64,000 nucleotides of DNA. Origin: Paraferrimonas sp. SM1919 (GTDB lineage: Bacteria > Pseudomonadota > Gammaproteobacteria > Enterobacterales > Shewanellaceae). The notes beneath the pieces are model-generated. The model was not told where the DNA came from and did no database searches. It saw nothing but the letters and a program-made list of their open reading frames with translations. Where the stretch lies: assembly GCF_010993985.1 (NCBI RefSeq), contig NZ_WINH01000016.1, positions 39,011 to 103,010 of the forward strand, in the 5' to 3' direction. A program made the position numbers and the translations under genes. Below, in pieces: positions 37,627 through 47,330 of the stretch. The number at the start of each line of letters is the position of its first letter. Positions within the stretch are counted from its first letter, which is position 1.

Positions 37627-38822
37627 TAATGCTCCTCGGTGGTGTCTTTATGCCATACATTCAGTTTTTTTGAAGCCATTAGTCCTAAAAACACCAGACT
37701 AGGTGCAATACAAGCAAAAGCAACGGCCTGCTCTGGTGCGAGGGAAGTTTGCTGGATAACTGCCACCATCACGGCAGCCAATGACATCTGAATACAACCC
37801 AGCATCGCTGAGGCGGTACCTGCACGTTCGGCAAAAGGCGCCAATGCCATCGCTGTTGCAGGGCCCAGTAATAATGCAAAGCCACAACATAGCAGCAGCA
37901 TAGGCAACATAAAGGCAAGTCCTGATGCGGGCCATAGCTTTACACTGATTAACTGTAAGATACCTGCCCCCATAAACAGCAACATTGACCAACGCACCGA
38001 ATCGACATTACCAATACGCTTAACGATAATCGGTGCAATAAAGCAGGCGGCAATATTAATAATAGCGTTAAAGCCAAACAGCGCGGTAAAGGTCAGCTCA
38101 GAGATACCCAGCTCGCCAATTAAATACATAGGCGCATAACTGACGTAGCATAAAATGGCTGCCATTGCTGCCATGCAGCTTAGCGCATAAAACAGGAAAT
38201 TACTGTTACTAAGCACTGGCTGGTAGCGCGCCCAAGCATACAGCTTTTGGCTTTTTGCCTTTTCATCGGGCGCCTTAGTTTCAGCAAATTTACCGAAAAT
38301 AACACTAAAAATAACCACCGCAAACAGAGCCATAAACACGAAACTTGCACGCCAACCCCACTGTATAGCCAACAAGCCCCCTAAGGTTGGTGCAAGCGCT
38401 GGTACCACACAGATGGCACCATTTAGGTAGCTATAATAAGTACCACCTTCTTTGGCTGAAACACTGTCTCGTACTGCACTGAAGGCCACAATCGAAGTGG
38501 CGCAAGCTGCAAAGCCCTGTAAAACACGACCAATCAGAAGTTGTTCATAGGTCTGTGAAAAAGCATCAATCAGCGCAGCAACTGCGTACAAGCTAATGCC
38601 TGCTAGCGCCACTGGGCGACGACCAAACTTATCCGCTAATGGACCAATGAGGATCTGCCCCAAGCCCATAGCAAATAAGAAGATCACAATTGTCAGCTGA
38701 ATTGCAGCATCTGAAGCAGCAAAATCGGCAGCCATGGCAGGCATTGAAGGTAAATAAATATCAATTGCCAAAGGGCTAAATAGCACTAACAGCATTAATA
38801 GTGGCAGTAACCGAGTTTGCAT
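37626..38822 (-). CDS. Bcr/CflA-type MFS drug exporter
   Basis: A 398-residue major facilitator with twelve predicted helices. The Bcr/CflA signature DIYLPSMPAMAADF is near the N-terminus, motif A GPLADKFGRRPV lies around residue 66, and the G-R-V-L-Q-G-F-A-A-C motif follows. It probably exports a drug or metabolite by proton antiport. I chose the ATG at 38822 because helix 1 begins there; the open frame extends 61 codons upstream through AT-rich sequence. It is coupled to tapT by a one-base overlap, although the two activities have no obvious link. Confidence 0.87.
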   Translation of the reverse strand: MQTRLLPLLMLLVLFSPLAIDIYLPSMPAMAADFAASDAAIQLTIVIFLFAMGLGQILIGPLADKFGRRPVALAGISLYAVAALIDAFSQTYEQLLIGRVLQGFAACATSIVAFSAVRDSVSAKEGGTYYSYLNGAICVVPALAPTLGGLLAIQWGWRASFVFMALFAVVIFSVIFGKFAETKAPDEKAKSQKLYAWARYQPVLSNSNFLFYALSCMAAMAAILCYVSYAPMYLIGELGISELTFTALFGFNAIINIAACFIAPIIVKRIGNVDSVRWSMLLFMGAGILQLISVKLWPASGLAFMLPMLLLCCGFALLLGPATAMALAPFAERAGTASAMLGCIQMSLAAVMVAVIQQTSLAPEQAVAFACIAPSLVFLGLMASKKLNVWHKDTTEEH

Positions 38823-38961
38823 GTAATTTTCCACATTGCATAAAAAGGGGGGGGATAATAACGGATTTATATGTTTAGATAAATAATAATCAATAATGTG
38901 TGACTTTACCCAATGGATTAAAGCCAGTATAACTAGTATATCTAATTGTAAGGGTGGACTT

Positions 38962-39276
38962 ATGGTCAGCAAATTTTTAAAACAGCTACGTAGTGGCCAT
39001 TTCAAATTTCAAAAGCGTTCAACGGGCTCTTTAGTTGGATTTGCTACACTAGCCATTCTTGTGATGTTATTTATCATTATGTTACCAATTTTCATCGGCA
39101 TATTTCTGCTTTCGATAGTGATTATGCTACTCATTGGACGCAACCCTATCAAACAAAACCAGCAATTATGGAAGCAATGGCAATCCCAGCGAGACTTCCC
39201 CGGCGCCGCCAGACGCCGCCATAAACAGCAGGACCGCTATTCTGGACGCACTTTCGACCACGACCCTAACGAATAA
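38962..39276 (+). CDS. Small membrane protein of unknown function
   Basis: A 104-residue protein with a basic N-terminus, two closely spaced hydrophobic segments (about 27-60) and a charged, Arg/His/Gln-rich cytoplasmic tail. No family is recognised. The ATG at 38962 has AAGGGTGG upstream at proper spacing; a longer open frame from 38896 has no ribosome site. It is divergent from the MFS gene and convergent with the YciC-like gene. Confidence 0.6.
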   Translation: MVSKFLKQLRSGHFKFQKRSTGSLVGFATLAILVMLFIIMLPIFIGIFLLSIVIMLLIGRNPIKQNQQLWKQWQSQRDFPGAARRRHKQQDRYSGRTFDHDPNE

Positions 39277-39283
39277 CCATTAA

Positions 39284-39316
39284 CAAAAAGCCCCGCATTT
39301 ACTATATGCAGGGCTT
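39284..39316 (-). terminator. Terminator downstream of the YciC-like gene
   Basis: AAGCCC-C-GCAT pairs with ATGC-A-GGGCTT with one mismatch. Minus-strand T residues follow (plus-strand A at 39285-39289). It is placed to end the minus-strand gene at 39341 and may also act on the convergent small gene. Confidence 0.65.
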
Positions 39317-39340
39317 ATTACACTTCCTAGCTTCCGAGGT

Positions 39341-40048
39341 TTAAGCCTCCTTAGGCTTTGGCGTCACCATATAGATGCGGTATAGCGCGATCGTCACAAA
39401 CAGCGCAATAAAGCCAGATAGAGCATTCAGCAGAATCATCGCCACTGCTGGTAACTCACCTAAAGACTGAATAATGTCTGCCGAAAATACTGCAATTGGG
39501 AACAATAGCGACATCACCGCTAGGGTTGGCCATTGAACCGGTGCAGAAAACTTAAAACTGTAATTAATCGCTTTAAGTGGTGTAGCACCATCAATAATCA
39601 TAAAGTTTACATAAAACAGCCTTACCCCAATCCAAATTGGCACAAATATTAATGGTAAAAATTGAGTCAACATCATAGGTAAAGCCGATAGCAATACAAA
39701 CACCCCTGAGAATACTGTCGCTGCTAGTAGCGCTGGTACATAGGGTAATGCTGCAAACCACACTTGTAATGGCTGCACCTTACGCTCATTGCTGCGGGCC
39801 ATAATAAACAAGGTCACACTGGCGTACATTAACATCGCTATCAGTAGTAACCCCATTACCCCAAGATAATGTTCGGTAGTGATCTGTAATTGCTCGGGAT
39901 TACTAGCATCAAAACCTGCCATTTCATTACCTAACCATAACTGTACCGCGGATTGCGCCACCAATAATGGATAGGCAACACCCAATAAACCCCAAAATTC
40001 CGTTCTAAAAAAAGTCCAAGCTTCTTTTAATACATTTGCTAATGACAT
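39341..40048 (-). CDS. YciC-like six-helix inner-membrane protein
   Basis: A 235-residue membrane protein with about six helices. The pattern resembles E. coli YciC (UPF0259): an N-terminal amphipathic segment ahead of FFRTEFWGLLG, a central pair of helices, the Y-S-F-K-F block, and a closing helix with Y-R-I-Y-M. Function of the family is unknown. The ATG at 40048 has AGGA seven bases upstream and is preferred over one 21 bases earlier. It follows rpoH on the same strand, beyond the rpoH terminator. Confidence 0.65.
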   Translation of the reverse strand: MSLANVLKEAWTFFRTEFWGLLGVAYPLLVAQSAVQLWLGNEMAGFDASNPEQLQITTEHYLGVMGLLLIAMLMYASVTLFIMARSNERKVQPLQVWFAALPYVPALLAATVFSGVFVLLSALPMMLTQFLPLIFVPIWIGVRLFYVNFMIIDGATPLKAINYSFKFSAPVQWPTLAVMSLLFPIAVFSADIIQSLGELPAVAMILLNALSGFIALFVTIALYRIYMVTPKPKEA

Positions 40049-40103
40049 ATTTGTCCTAAAAATTACCACGTTTGTATGGGCCTAGAATAACCAATTTCTA
40101 GGC

Positions 40104-40130
40104 ATAAAAAAACCGACCCGTAGGTCGGTT
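40104..40130 (-). terminator. Intrinsic terminator of rpoH
   Basis: AACCGACC pairs with GGTCGGTT around a four-base loop, with a minus-strand T-run of seven. It starts 19 bases after the rpoH stop. A second inverted repeat, GCCTAGAA/TTCTAGGC (40080-40103), adjoins it on the far side, upstream of the YciC-like gene. Confidence 0.86.
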
Positions 40131-40148
40131 CTCAATAATCTGTATGGA

Positions 40149-40991
40149 TTACTCCATTGCGCTTTTCAATTTCTTCATCGCATTCTTTTCTAGCTGGCGA
40201 ATACGCTCAGCAGAAACGTCAAATTTAGCCGCTAGCTCATGCAAAGTTTGCTTTTCATCGTCCAACCAACGTGCCTTCAAAATTTCTTGAGCACGACCAT
40301 CCAGTGTAAGCATTGCTGAAGTGAGTTTAGCTTGGGCTTGATCTTCCCAATTTGCTTGCTCATAGCTGTAAGCATGATCTGAAGAGTGATCTTCTAAATA
40401 TTGAGCCGGGGCAAAAGCGGTTTCATCATCACTTTCGAAAGTAGGATCAAAAGACGCGTCTTGAGCAGTCATTCTTGATTCCATTTCTAAAACTTCTTTG
40501 GATGATACCCCTAAGTTATCCGCAACCATTTCAACTTCATCTTGGTTAAACCAGCCTAGACGCTGCTTACTCTTACGCAGATTGAAGAATAACTTTCGCT
40601 GTGCCTTAGTCGTAGCCACTTTGACAATACGCCAGTTTTTAAGCACATACTCATGGATTTCAGCTTTGATCCAATGAACCGCAAATGATACCAAGCGGAC
40701 CCCGATTTCTGGATCAAATCGCTTTACGGCCTTCATTAAACCGACATTTCCCTCTTGGATAAGATCCGCCTGAGGCAAACCATAACCAGAGTAACCTTTC
40801 GCGACGTGCACAACGAAGCGAAGATGAGACATAATAAGAGTTTTGGCTGATTCAATATTACCGGTTTCTCTAAGATCTTTAGCTAAGCGCTGTTCTTCCG
40901 CCGCTTCAAGCATTGGAAAACTGCTAACCGATTGAGTATATGCTTCAATACTACCTGCAGTTGGTACTATTAATGCCATATTTTGAGTCAT
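40149..40991 (-). CDS. rpoH: RNA polymerase heat-shock sigma factor 32
   Basis: Sigma-32 directs transcription of chaperones and proteases. The 280-residue protein has region 2 ([55 protein letters not shown] sequence; the RpoH box QRKLFFNLR follows it) and region 4 with the helix-turn-helix [17 protein letters not shown]. It lies downstream of ftsYEX on the same strand, the conserved gammaproteobacterial order, with 114 bases between ftsX and rpoH for its own promoters. It ends in a strong terminator. The expected 5' thermosensor structure is not resolved by eye. Confidence 0.96.
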   Translation of the reverse strand: MTQNMALIVPTAGSIEAYTQSVSSFPMLEAAEEQRLAKDLRETGNIESAKTLIMSHLRFVVHVAKGYSGYGLPQADLIQEGNVGLMKAVKRFDPEIGVRLVSFAVHWIKAEIHEYVLKNWRIVKVATTKAQRKLFFNLRKSKQRLGWFNQDEVEMVADNLGVSSKEVLEMESRMTAQDASFDPTFESDDETAFAPAQYLEDHSSDHAYSYEQANWEDQAQAKLTSAMLTLDGRAQEILKARWLDDEKQTLHELAAKFDVSAERIRQLEKNAMKKLKSAME

Positions 40992-41105
40992 CTGAGCTCC
41001 TAAAATTTCATATCAGGTTAGATATTGGGCTAACCGCACAATATTTCAACCTCTAGATGCAATATATACCAAAAATCAGACCCGTATTCTAGAGTAAAGT
41101 TCCCA

Positions 41106-42059
41106 TTATTTGGGTTCAAACTGTTTAATGTGTCTCGAAACCGAATTAGTGCTCGCAAGCCAACTTAACGTTAAAGTAATACCAAGTAAGTAGCCAAGAT
41201 CCGCCAAATCTAACGCTTTCAGAGTATAGTCGTTATGATACAAAGCCAACATTGGATCCAGTTTATCTTGGATAATTTGAGTCAGCCAATTAATCAGTAA
41301 CCAAGCAAAAAATCCTGACAGCATCCCCAACCAACAACCTCGATAAATAAAGGGTCTACGGATAAATGAGTCTGTGGCACCAACCAGCTTCATTACTTCT
41401 ATCTCACTGCGACGATTAACAATTGCTAAGCGCATGGTATTAGCAATAACTAGCCAAGCTGCAATCAACAATAAACTTGCAATAATCATAGCCAATTGCT
41501 CTAACAGTAAGACGAGAGATTCTATTTTTTTAAGCCATTCAACATCTAATTTCACAAAATCAACACCGCTGATTCTGCTGATTTCTTTTTGCAAGGCTAA
41601 TAATGATTTATGACTTTTAAGTGAAGCCACTGGTTCAACAATAGCGACTGCTGGTAATGGATTACTATCAAGACCTTGAAGTACTTTTCCCAATGTACTA
41701 CTTTGCTGAAAATCTAATAATCCCTGCTCAGGAGAGATATAGGTCACTGCTGCAATTTTGCGATGTACTTTAAATTCAGTAATAAGTTTATCGATAGCTT
41801 TAGAAGATAAGTCGGGCTTAAAATAAACCGTTAATTGCTGCTCAGATTTCCAATTTGACGTCACTAACTTAGCATTATCAGTAATAACAAATAACACCCC
41901 AGGTAAAGTCAAACTAATGGCCAGCACCAAGATAGTCATAACTGATGCCATTGGGCTCTGAATCAATTCTGCAAAAGTCAGTTTGGCTGTCGCCCAATGC
42001 TGACCAATACGCACACCTAAACGAGGCTTGTACTTATTTTTGTTAGATACTACAGCCAC
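41106..42059 (-). CDS. ftsX: Cell division ABC permease FtsX
   Basis: FtsX is the membrane part of FtsEX, which sits at the septum and activates periplasmic amidase regulators. The 317-residue protein has a cytoplasmic tail, a helix at about 38-60, a periplasmic domain (about 70-190), and three more helices with the MacB/FtsX-type core (NRRSEIEVMKLVGAT). Its ATG directly follows the ftsE stop. It belongs to the ftsY-ftsE-ftsX-rpoH block. Confidence 0.94.
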   Translation of the reverse strand: MAVVSNKNKYKPRLGVRIGQHWATAKLTFAELIQSPMASVMTILVLAISLTLPGVLFVITDNAKLVTSNWKSEQQLTVYFKPDLSSKAIDKLITEFKVHRKIAAVTYISPEQGLLDFQQSSTLGKVLQGLDSNPLPAVAIVEPVASLKSHKSLLALQKEISRISGVDFVKLDVEWLKKIESLVLLLEQLAMIIASLLLIAAWLVIANTMRLAIVNRRSEIEVMKLVGATDSFIRRPFIYRGCWLGMLSGFFAWLLINWLTQIIQDKLDPMLALYHNDYTLKALDLADLGYLLGITLTLSWLASTNSVSRHIKQFEPK

Positions 42060-42728
42060 TTATATCACCTTGGGCACTGTGTTAATGGTACCTTTTCTTA
42101 AGGTAATACTGCGATACTTCATTCTTGCGATGATCCCTAAGTCATGGGTCGCCACTAGCACCGTCGTACCTTTTTGATTAAAGGTCTCAAATAGCTGCAT
42201 GATCTCTGCTGATAATGTTGGATCCAAATTACCCGTTGGCTCATCAGCTAACAACAGGGCGGGTTGATTTACAATTGCTCTTGCAATGCCCACTCTTTGT
42301 TGCTCCCCGCCGGAGAGCGCGATGGGCTTAAACTTCTCTTTACCAAACAGACCAACCATATCCAAAGCCGCCATCACTTTACGCCTAATTTCAGTATTAT
42401 TTTGACCACAGATGACTAAAGGCAAAGCAACATTATCAAATACCGTTCTATCCATTAACAGTTGATGATCTTGAAAGATCATTCCTATATCTCGTCGAAT
42501 ATAAGGCACATCTTTGTTTTTGATTTTGCTAAGATCGTGACCATTGATACTGATTTTACCGACCCTGGTGCGTTCGATAAGACTAATTAATTTGAGCAAG
42601 GTACTTTTCCCTGCTCCAGAGTGCCCAGTTAAAAATGCCATTTCCCCTTTTCTAAGGTGAAAACTCACATCCGTTAGGGCTTTTTGTCCACCAGGATAAA
42701 TTTTGGAGACCTGCTCAAATTGAATCAT
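42060..42728 (-). CDS. ftsE: Cell division ABC ATPase FtsE
   Basis: The ATPase partner of FtsX. The 222-residue protein has Walker A GHSGAGKST, Q-loop FQDHQLL, the ABC signature LSGGEQQRVGIARA, Walker B LLLADEPTG and the switch His in ATHD. ATP cycling transmits a signal through FtsX to septal amidase activators. The gene begins 14 bases after ftsY and abuts ftsX with no gap. Confidence 0.96.
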   Translation of the reverse strand: MIQFEQVSKIYPGGQKALTDVSFHLRKGEMAFLTGHSGAGKSTLLKLISLIERTRVGKISINGHDLSKIKNKDVPYIRRDIGMIFQDHQLLMDRTVFDNVALPLVICGQNNTEIRRKVMAALDMVGLFGKEKFKPIALSGGEQQRVGIARAIVNQPALLLADEPTGNLDPTLSAEIMQLFETFNQKGTTVLVATHDLGIIARMKYRSITLRKGTINTVPKVI

Positions 42729-42742
42729 CCGTGAAGTTCCTA

Positions 42743-44128
42743 TTACTTTTTACTAAATAGGGCGTCAATAAAGTCATCAGCGTTAAATGGGCGAAGATCA
42801 TCTATTTGCTCACCAACACCTAAATGTCTAATAGGTATACCAAATTTATCTGCGATCGCAAAGATAACCCCCCCTTTAGCTGTACCATCTAATTTGGTAA
42901 TGGTGATGCCTGACAAACCTACGGCTTCTTTGAATAACTGTGCTTGACTGATCGCATTTTGACCTGTGCCAGCATCTAGAGCCAGCATGACTTCGTGGGG
43001 AGCCGAATCATCAAGCTTTTTCATTACCCGTACGACTTTTTTCAGCTCTTCCATCAAATGAGCTTTGTTTTGCAAGCGCCCTGCAGTATCGGCAATCAGT
43101 ACATCAACACCACGGGCTTTAGCCGCTTCAAAAGCATCAAACAATACAGAAGCAGAATCGGCACCAGTATGTTGGGCCACCACTGGAATATCGTTACGCT
43201 CACCCCATACCTGTAACTGCTCAACTGCGGCGGCACGGAACGTATCACCAGCAGCTAACATTACCGATTTACCCTGGGCCTGATACTGCTTAGCTAACTT
43301 ACCAATAGTGGTCGTTTTACCTACTCCATTAACACCCACCATTAAAATAACAAATGGGCCGTCAGAATTTTCTATCACTAAAGGCTGATCCACCTTAGCA
43401 ACCATTCTATGGAGTTCTTGTTTTAAAAGCTCATGCAATGCTTCAGCATCTTTAAGTTGCCTACGTGAGGCCTGTTCAATTAATGAATCGATTATCTTGG
43501 AGGTGGTTTCTACTCCCACATCCGCCATCAGTAAATGTTCTTCAAGCTCTTCAAACAACTCGTCATCAATTTTCTTACCAGCAAAGATATTGATAAAGCC
43601 ATCGCTTAAGTTTTCACTGGTGCGCTTTAAGCCCTGTTTAAGGCGCTGGAAAAAGCCTAATTTCTTGTCTTCGGTGTTGGCTTCTACTTCAGCGGCTGCA
43701 GGCTGCTCTGCACGTTCAGCCTCTACGCGAGCTTGCTCGACACGTTCAGCCTCTACGCGAGCTTGCTCGACACGTTCAGCCTCTACGCGAGCCTGCTCGG
43801 CACGCTCCGCCTCTACGCGAGCCTGCTCTGCACGTTCCGCTTCTACGCGGGCTTGCTCGGCACGTTCCGCTTCTACGCGAGCTTGCTCGGCACGTTCCGC
43901 TTCTACGCGAGCTTGCTCAGCACGTTCCGCCTCTACGCGAGCTTGCTCGGCACGTTCCGCTTCTGCGTGAGCTTGCTCGGCACGTTCCGCCTCTACGCGA
44001 GCCTGCTCAGCACGTTCGACCGCTTCTTCAGCCTGTTGTGATTCTATACGCTTCGCTTCTTCTAATTGAGCTTGCTCATCATTTTTTTGATCCCGTTTAA
44101 ACCAGGAGAAAAAACCTTTTTTTGCCAT
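42743..44128 (-). CDS. ftsY: Signal recognition particle receptor FtsY
   Basis: FtsY docks the SRP-ribosome complex to the membrane. The 461-residue protein has a short amphipathic start ([10 protein letters not shown]) and an acidic A domain. That domain contains about ten copies of a ten-residue unit ([10 protein letters not shown], about residues 36-145). The NG GTPase follows (about 165-461) with [25 protein letters not shown]. The repeat domain should form a long charged helix. I chose the third-codon ATG at 44128, closest to the family start [11 protein letters not shown]. It heads the ftsYEX-rpoH block and is divergent from rsmD. Confidence 0.95.
   Translation of the reverse strand: MAKKGFFSWFKRDQKNDEQAQLEEAKRIESQQAEEAVERAEQARVEAERAEQAHAEAERAEQARVEAERAEQARVEAERAEQARVEAERAEQARVEAERAEQARVEAERAEQARVEAERVEQARVEAERVEQARVEAERAEQPAAAEVEANTEDKKLGFFQRLKQGLKRTSENLSDGFINIFAGKKIDDELFEELEEHLLMADVGVETTSKIIDSLIEQASRRQLKDAEALHELLKQELHRMVAKVDQPLVIENSDGPFVILMVGVNGVGKTTTIGKLAKQYQAQGKSVMLAAGDTFRAAAVEQLQVWGERNDIPVVAQHTGADSASVLFDAFEAAKARGVDVLIADTAGRLQNKAHLMEELKKVVRVMKKLDDSAPHEVMLALDAGTGQNAISQAQLFKEAVGLSGITITKLDGTAKGGVIFAIADKFGIPIRHLGVGEQIDDLRPFNADDFIDALFSKK
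43704..44020 (-). repeat. 30-bp in-frame tandem repeat in ftsY
   Basis: About ten and a half copies of a 30-base unit lie head to tail, encoding [10 protein letters not shown] with minor variants ([10 protein letters not shown] twice, [10 protein letters not shown] once). Copies differ mainly at synonymous third positions. The length is a multiple of three, so copy-number change keeps the frame and would only alter linker length. Long antisense ORFs here are by-products of this repeat. Confidence 0.95.
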
Positions 44129-44301
44129 TTGCAATTACCTAGAGTTCTTAGGGCTAACACTGCTAAAATACTTGAGTCTGTTTATTCCAGTGAATTATTG
44201 TCGCAATTTAAGGTCGACAGACCGATAACAATATCACAGTGCATAGTTAATTTTTGCGCTAGTCTATCATTTCTTTAAATGGCAATACATATAAGGTCAG
44301 C

Positions 44302-44892
44302 ATGAAGCAAGCACGATCACCAAAAAAGTCGATGGGAAGCGGTCAGATTCGCATAATTAGTGGCCAATGGCGCGGGCGTAAACTGCCTATCCATGATCTT
44401 GAAGGTTTAAGGCCTACCACCGACAGAGTAAAAGAAACCGTTTTTAATTGGTTAGCACCTTATATGCTCAATGCAAAAGTCCTAGATGCTTTTAGCGGTA
44501 GTGGCAGTTTAGGCTTCGAAGCTTTATCAAGATACGCCAGTCATGCTACTTTTTTTGAGCTTCAGAGACAGGCGGCTCAGCAACTTAAAAGTAATTTAGC
44601 ACTACTGAATTGCAGCAACGCAGAAGTTGTTCAAACCGACACCCTAAAGCAGCTGTTAACCCCACCAGAACAAGCTTTTGATCTGATATTTATTGACCCA
44701 CCTTTTAACAAGGGGTTAGTCGAACCTTGTTTAAAGTATATTGCTCAAAATAAGTGGTTAACTAGTGATGGCATCATCTACCTAGAAATTGAAAAACAGT
44801 TACAGCTACCTCAACTGCCAGTGAATTGGCAAATCATCAAAGATAAAACCGCCGGCCAAGTTCGTTTCTTGATCATTGCAAATCAAGCCTAA
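44302..44892 (+). CDS. rsmD: 16S rRNA (guanine-966-N2)-methyltransferase
   Basis: RsmD methylates G966 of 16S rRNA. The 196-residue protein has the N-terminal GQIRIISGQWRGRKLP and LRPTTDRVKETVFNWL segments. SAM motif I is DAFSGSGSLGFEALSR and the catalytic FIDPPFNKGL near residue 131 is present. It is divergent from ftsY across 173 bases, the arrangement seen in E. coli and many relatives. No missing residues are seen. Confidence 0.96.
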   Translation: MKQARSPKKSMGSGQIRIISGQWRGRKLPIHDLEGLRPTTDRVKETVFNWLAPYMLNAKVLDAFSGSGSLGFEALSRYASHATFFELQRQAAQQLKSNLALLNCSNAEVVQTDTLKQLLTPPEQAFDLIFIDPPFNKGLVEPCLKYIAQNKWLTSDGIIYLEIEKQLQLPQLPVNWQIIKDKTAGQVRFLIIANQA

Positions 44893-44956
44893 CAAAAAGT
44901 GTGCCTGTTACAACTTACTGATACAATTGACAGATCGAATCTAAATACCAATCATC

Positions 44957-46516
44957 ATGCTGCTATTATTGATTAGCTCATTTGCTTTACTGCTTGGGCC
45001 TATTTGCTACCAGTTTTTGGCTCATCGCCAAGGCTTATTAAAAGCCATAGATGGCTTCATCTTTGTCACTTTAGGTGGCATGGTGTTGACTCACCTATTG
45101 CCAGAACTTATTCATCATGGCGGCTTAGCGGCCATTTTTATGGTGTTGGTGGGTTTATTTGGTCCAACCCTTAGTGAACGTATATTCAAGCGCTTTTCTA
45201 GGACTACCCACAACATTACTCTATTTTTAGGTGTATTTGGGTTGATGCTTCATACCCTTACCGATGGCAGCGGCCTATCTTTATCTAATCATGGCGGTAG
45301 TCTGTTTTTAGCCCTTGGAATCATTATCCATAGATTACCAGTAGGTTTAACAATCTGGTGGTTAATACGGCCTCAATTTGGCGTTGCTTGGGGCAGTATT
45401 ACGATTGCGATGATGATACTTTTCACCGCAATTGGCTTCACTGCAAGTGAACACTTTTGGCACCAATTATCTCTTGATAACACAGTACTTTTACAAGCTT
45501 TTGTGACGGGTACTATTTTGCATGTGGTTTTGCATCAGCCCCATGCGCATGAACACTCTCACCACCATAGCCATCAACACCAAGATGACCATAAACATAA
45601 GGATGCTAAACCTCAGCACGAGTACCAAGCTGGGGTTGGCAGCTTAATTGGACTCGGCTTTTTAGGTTTATTATTTTTGATGCCCGAACAGGGCCATGAT
45701 CTCCAACACCATCATCAACATCGTTCAGGTGAACAGCAACTGATAGCTTGGGCAGCGCAACTGGCGCCATGGATATTAGCCTGTTATGTTCTAGCCAGTG
45801 TGCAGTTTAAGCTTCAATTACAGCAGACCAAAGGTCCAGTGTGGCAATGGTTACAACGCCTAACAGGGCCAGAAGCCATTCTGTTAGTACTGTGCTTACT
45901 TGGCCCCTGGTGGGCACTGATTCAACTGGGCTGTGCCCTTGCGATTAGCCTGTTATTAAGCAAATTAAATGTAACCATGTTGCCATCAGCGAGACCCATG
46001 CCGACCAATATGATCGATTTTAGTTTGCATTTTCAGGTACTCAGAAGCGCTCCATGGATAATCATCAGCTTGCTTACTGTAAACCTTATTGGCCACCCAG
46101 AACTGCCAATTGATGCCCCTGCGTTACAGGTATTGCTGGTGCTGGCTATGATTTTACCTATGCGCTTTTGCCATATCGGTGCCACGGTACTAGCCATCAG
46201 CCTAGCTTGGTCGGGCTGGCATCCACAGGCGGTGTTATTGCCATTAATTGCTGGACCACTGCTTAACCTAAAACAGCTAGGCACAATGAATGGCCAACAG
46301 GGGGCTACGCTCATGGCGTTAACCCTAGTGCTAACCTTAGGCGGTATTCCACTGCCAGCGCTTGAGCATAATCACCAGCACCACATTGAATCTTGGCAAT
46401 GGGCCGCGCTAGGCGGATTACTGGTGCTGTTTGGTCATAACCTGCTACGCACTGGACCACGCAAGTTTTTATCAAACTTAATGGCCATCAAGATCAAAAA
46501 TCCCCATAGCCATTAG
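44957..46516 (+). CDS. His-rich ZIP-like and permease-like fusion membrane protein
   Basis: A 519-residue polytopic membrane protein. The N-terminal ~195 residues look like a ZIP-type metal transporter with a short helix bundle, THLLPELIHHGG and IIIHRLPVGLTIWW (compare the ZIP HNxPEG, here without Glu). A strongly His-rich loop follows at about 196-216, with another His cluster (LQHHHQHRSG) near 250. The C-terminal ~270 residues form a second set of helices with a YraQ-like ending (LIAGPLLNLKQLG). Metal handling is inferred from the histidines. No exact family is recognised. It sits 65 bases after rsmD. Confidence 0.6.
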   Translation: MLLLLISSFALLLGPICYQFLAHRQGLLKAIDGFIFVTLGGMVLTHLLPELIHHGGLAAIFMVLVGLFGPTLSERIFKRFSRTTHNITLFLGVFGLMLHTLTDGSGLSLSNHGGSLFLALGIIIHRLPVGLTIWWLIRPQFGVAWGSITIAMMILFTAIGFTASEHFWHQLSLDNTVLLQAFVTGTILHVVLHQPHAHEHSHHHSHQHQDDHKHKDAKPQHEYQAGVGSLIGLGFLGLLFLMPEQGHDLQHHHQHRSGEQQLIAWAAQLAPWILACYVLASVQFKLQLQQTKGPVWQWLQRLTGPEAILLVLCLLGPWWALIQLGCALAISLLLSKLNVTMLPSARPMPTNMIDFSLHFQVLRSAPWIIISLLTVNLIGHPELPIDAPALQVLLVLAMILPMRFCHIGATVLAISLAWSGWHPQAVLLPLIAGPLLNLKQLGTMNGQQGATLMALTLVLTLGGIPLPALEHNHQHHIESWQWAALGGLLVLFGHNLLRTGPRKFLSNLMAIKIKNPHSH

Positions 46517-46531
46517 GGTATAACATAAGCC

Positions 46532-47269
46532 ATGTGTATCTTATTCATCGCCATTGATCAGCACCCTGATTACCCAGTCATTATTGCCGCCAATCGCGAT
46601 GAATTTAAGGCCAGACCCACCAGCCACCTACAGCAATGGCCCGAAGGCATTATTGCAGGTAAGGATCTACAGGCCGGGGGTACTTGGTTAGGGGTGAACC
46701 AGCAGGGTCACTTTAGTGCTTTGACCAATATTCGTCAGCCCCAAAAGCCGGACTTTACCGGCCCCTCAAGGGGGGAGCTCCCCCTTTACACACTGAGCAA
46801 CTCTATCCCCCAGAGTAAGCAATATCTGCTCTCTAATGCCCCCCTTTTTCAGGGCTTTAATCTGGTATTTGGTCATATTAATGAGCTGTATAGGTTTAAC
46901 TCTAATGAGCAACAGATACAGCCACTAACAGCAGGCATTCATGCAGTTTGTAATGGCCCTTTAAATACCGACTGGCCAAAGATGAGCTTAGGTAAGCAAT
47001 TGCTGCAACAAGTATTAGCCAAGCCGACTCTACCCATCGAGCAACTATGGTCGATACTTGCCAATAAACAACAGGCTCAGGATCAGCATCTACCGCAAAC
47101 GGGGGTCCCCTACCAATGGGAAAAAGTGCTTTCGAGTATTTATATTGAGGGTCTAGAATACGGCACCCGTGCTAGTAGCCTTATCCTGCTCGACCGCCAA
47201 AATATTCTGCATATTTACGAACGTTCAGATGTAAAAGCCGGCGACTCCTCTTTCACTATCGCGATTTAA
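46532..47269 (+). CDS. NRDE/TANGO2-family protein
   Basis: A 245-residue cytoplasmic protein with the family hallmark IIAANRDEFKARPT near residue 20. MCILFIAID at the start places Cys2 as a potential Ntn-type nucleophile. GGTWLGVNQQGHFSALTNIR follows, and the late S-S-L-I-L-L-D segment is also present. TANGO2-like proteins are implicated in lipid or heme handling, but the bacterial role is not settled. It lies 16 bases after the ZIP-like gene and 61 before an acyltransferase gene, in one direction. Confidence 0.85.
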   Translation: MCILFIAIDQHPDYPVIIAANRDEFKARPTSHLQQWPEGIIAGKDLQAGGTWLGVNQQGHFSALTNIRQPQKPDFTGPSRGELPLYTLSNSIPQSKQYLLSNAPLFQGFNLVFGHINELYRFNSNEQQIQPLTAGIHAVCNGPLNTDWPKMSLGKQLLQQVLAKPTLPIEQLWSILANKQQAQDQHLPQTGVPYQWEKVLSSIYIEGLEYGTRASSLILLDRQNILHIYERSDVKAGDSSFTIAI

Positions 47270-47330
47270 ATCCTTTAAAGTTTTCCCTTTTTGTGCTCAA
47301 AATAGAGTATTGAAGCAAAAGGAAATTAGT

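Noticed and set aside
43497..43970. 157-codon Ser/Arg/Ala/Cys repeat ORF antisense to ftsY
   Set aside because: It is the shadow of the 30-bp ftsY repeats, which keep every frame free of stops; no ribosome site is present.
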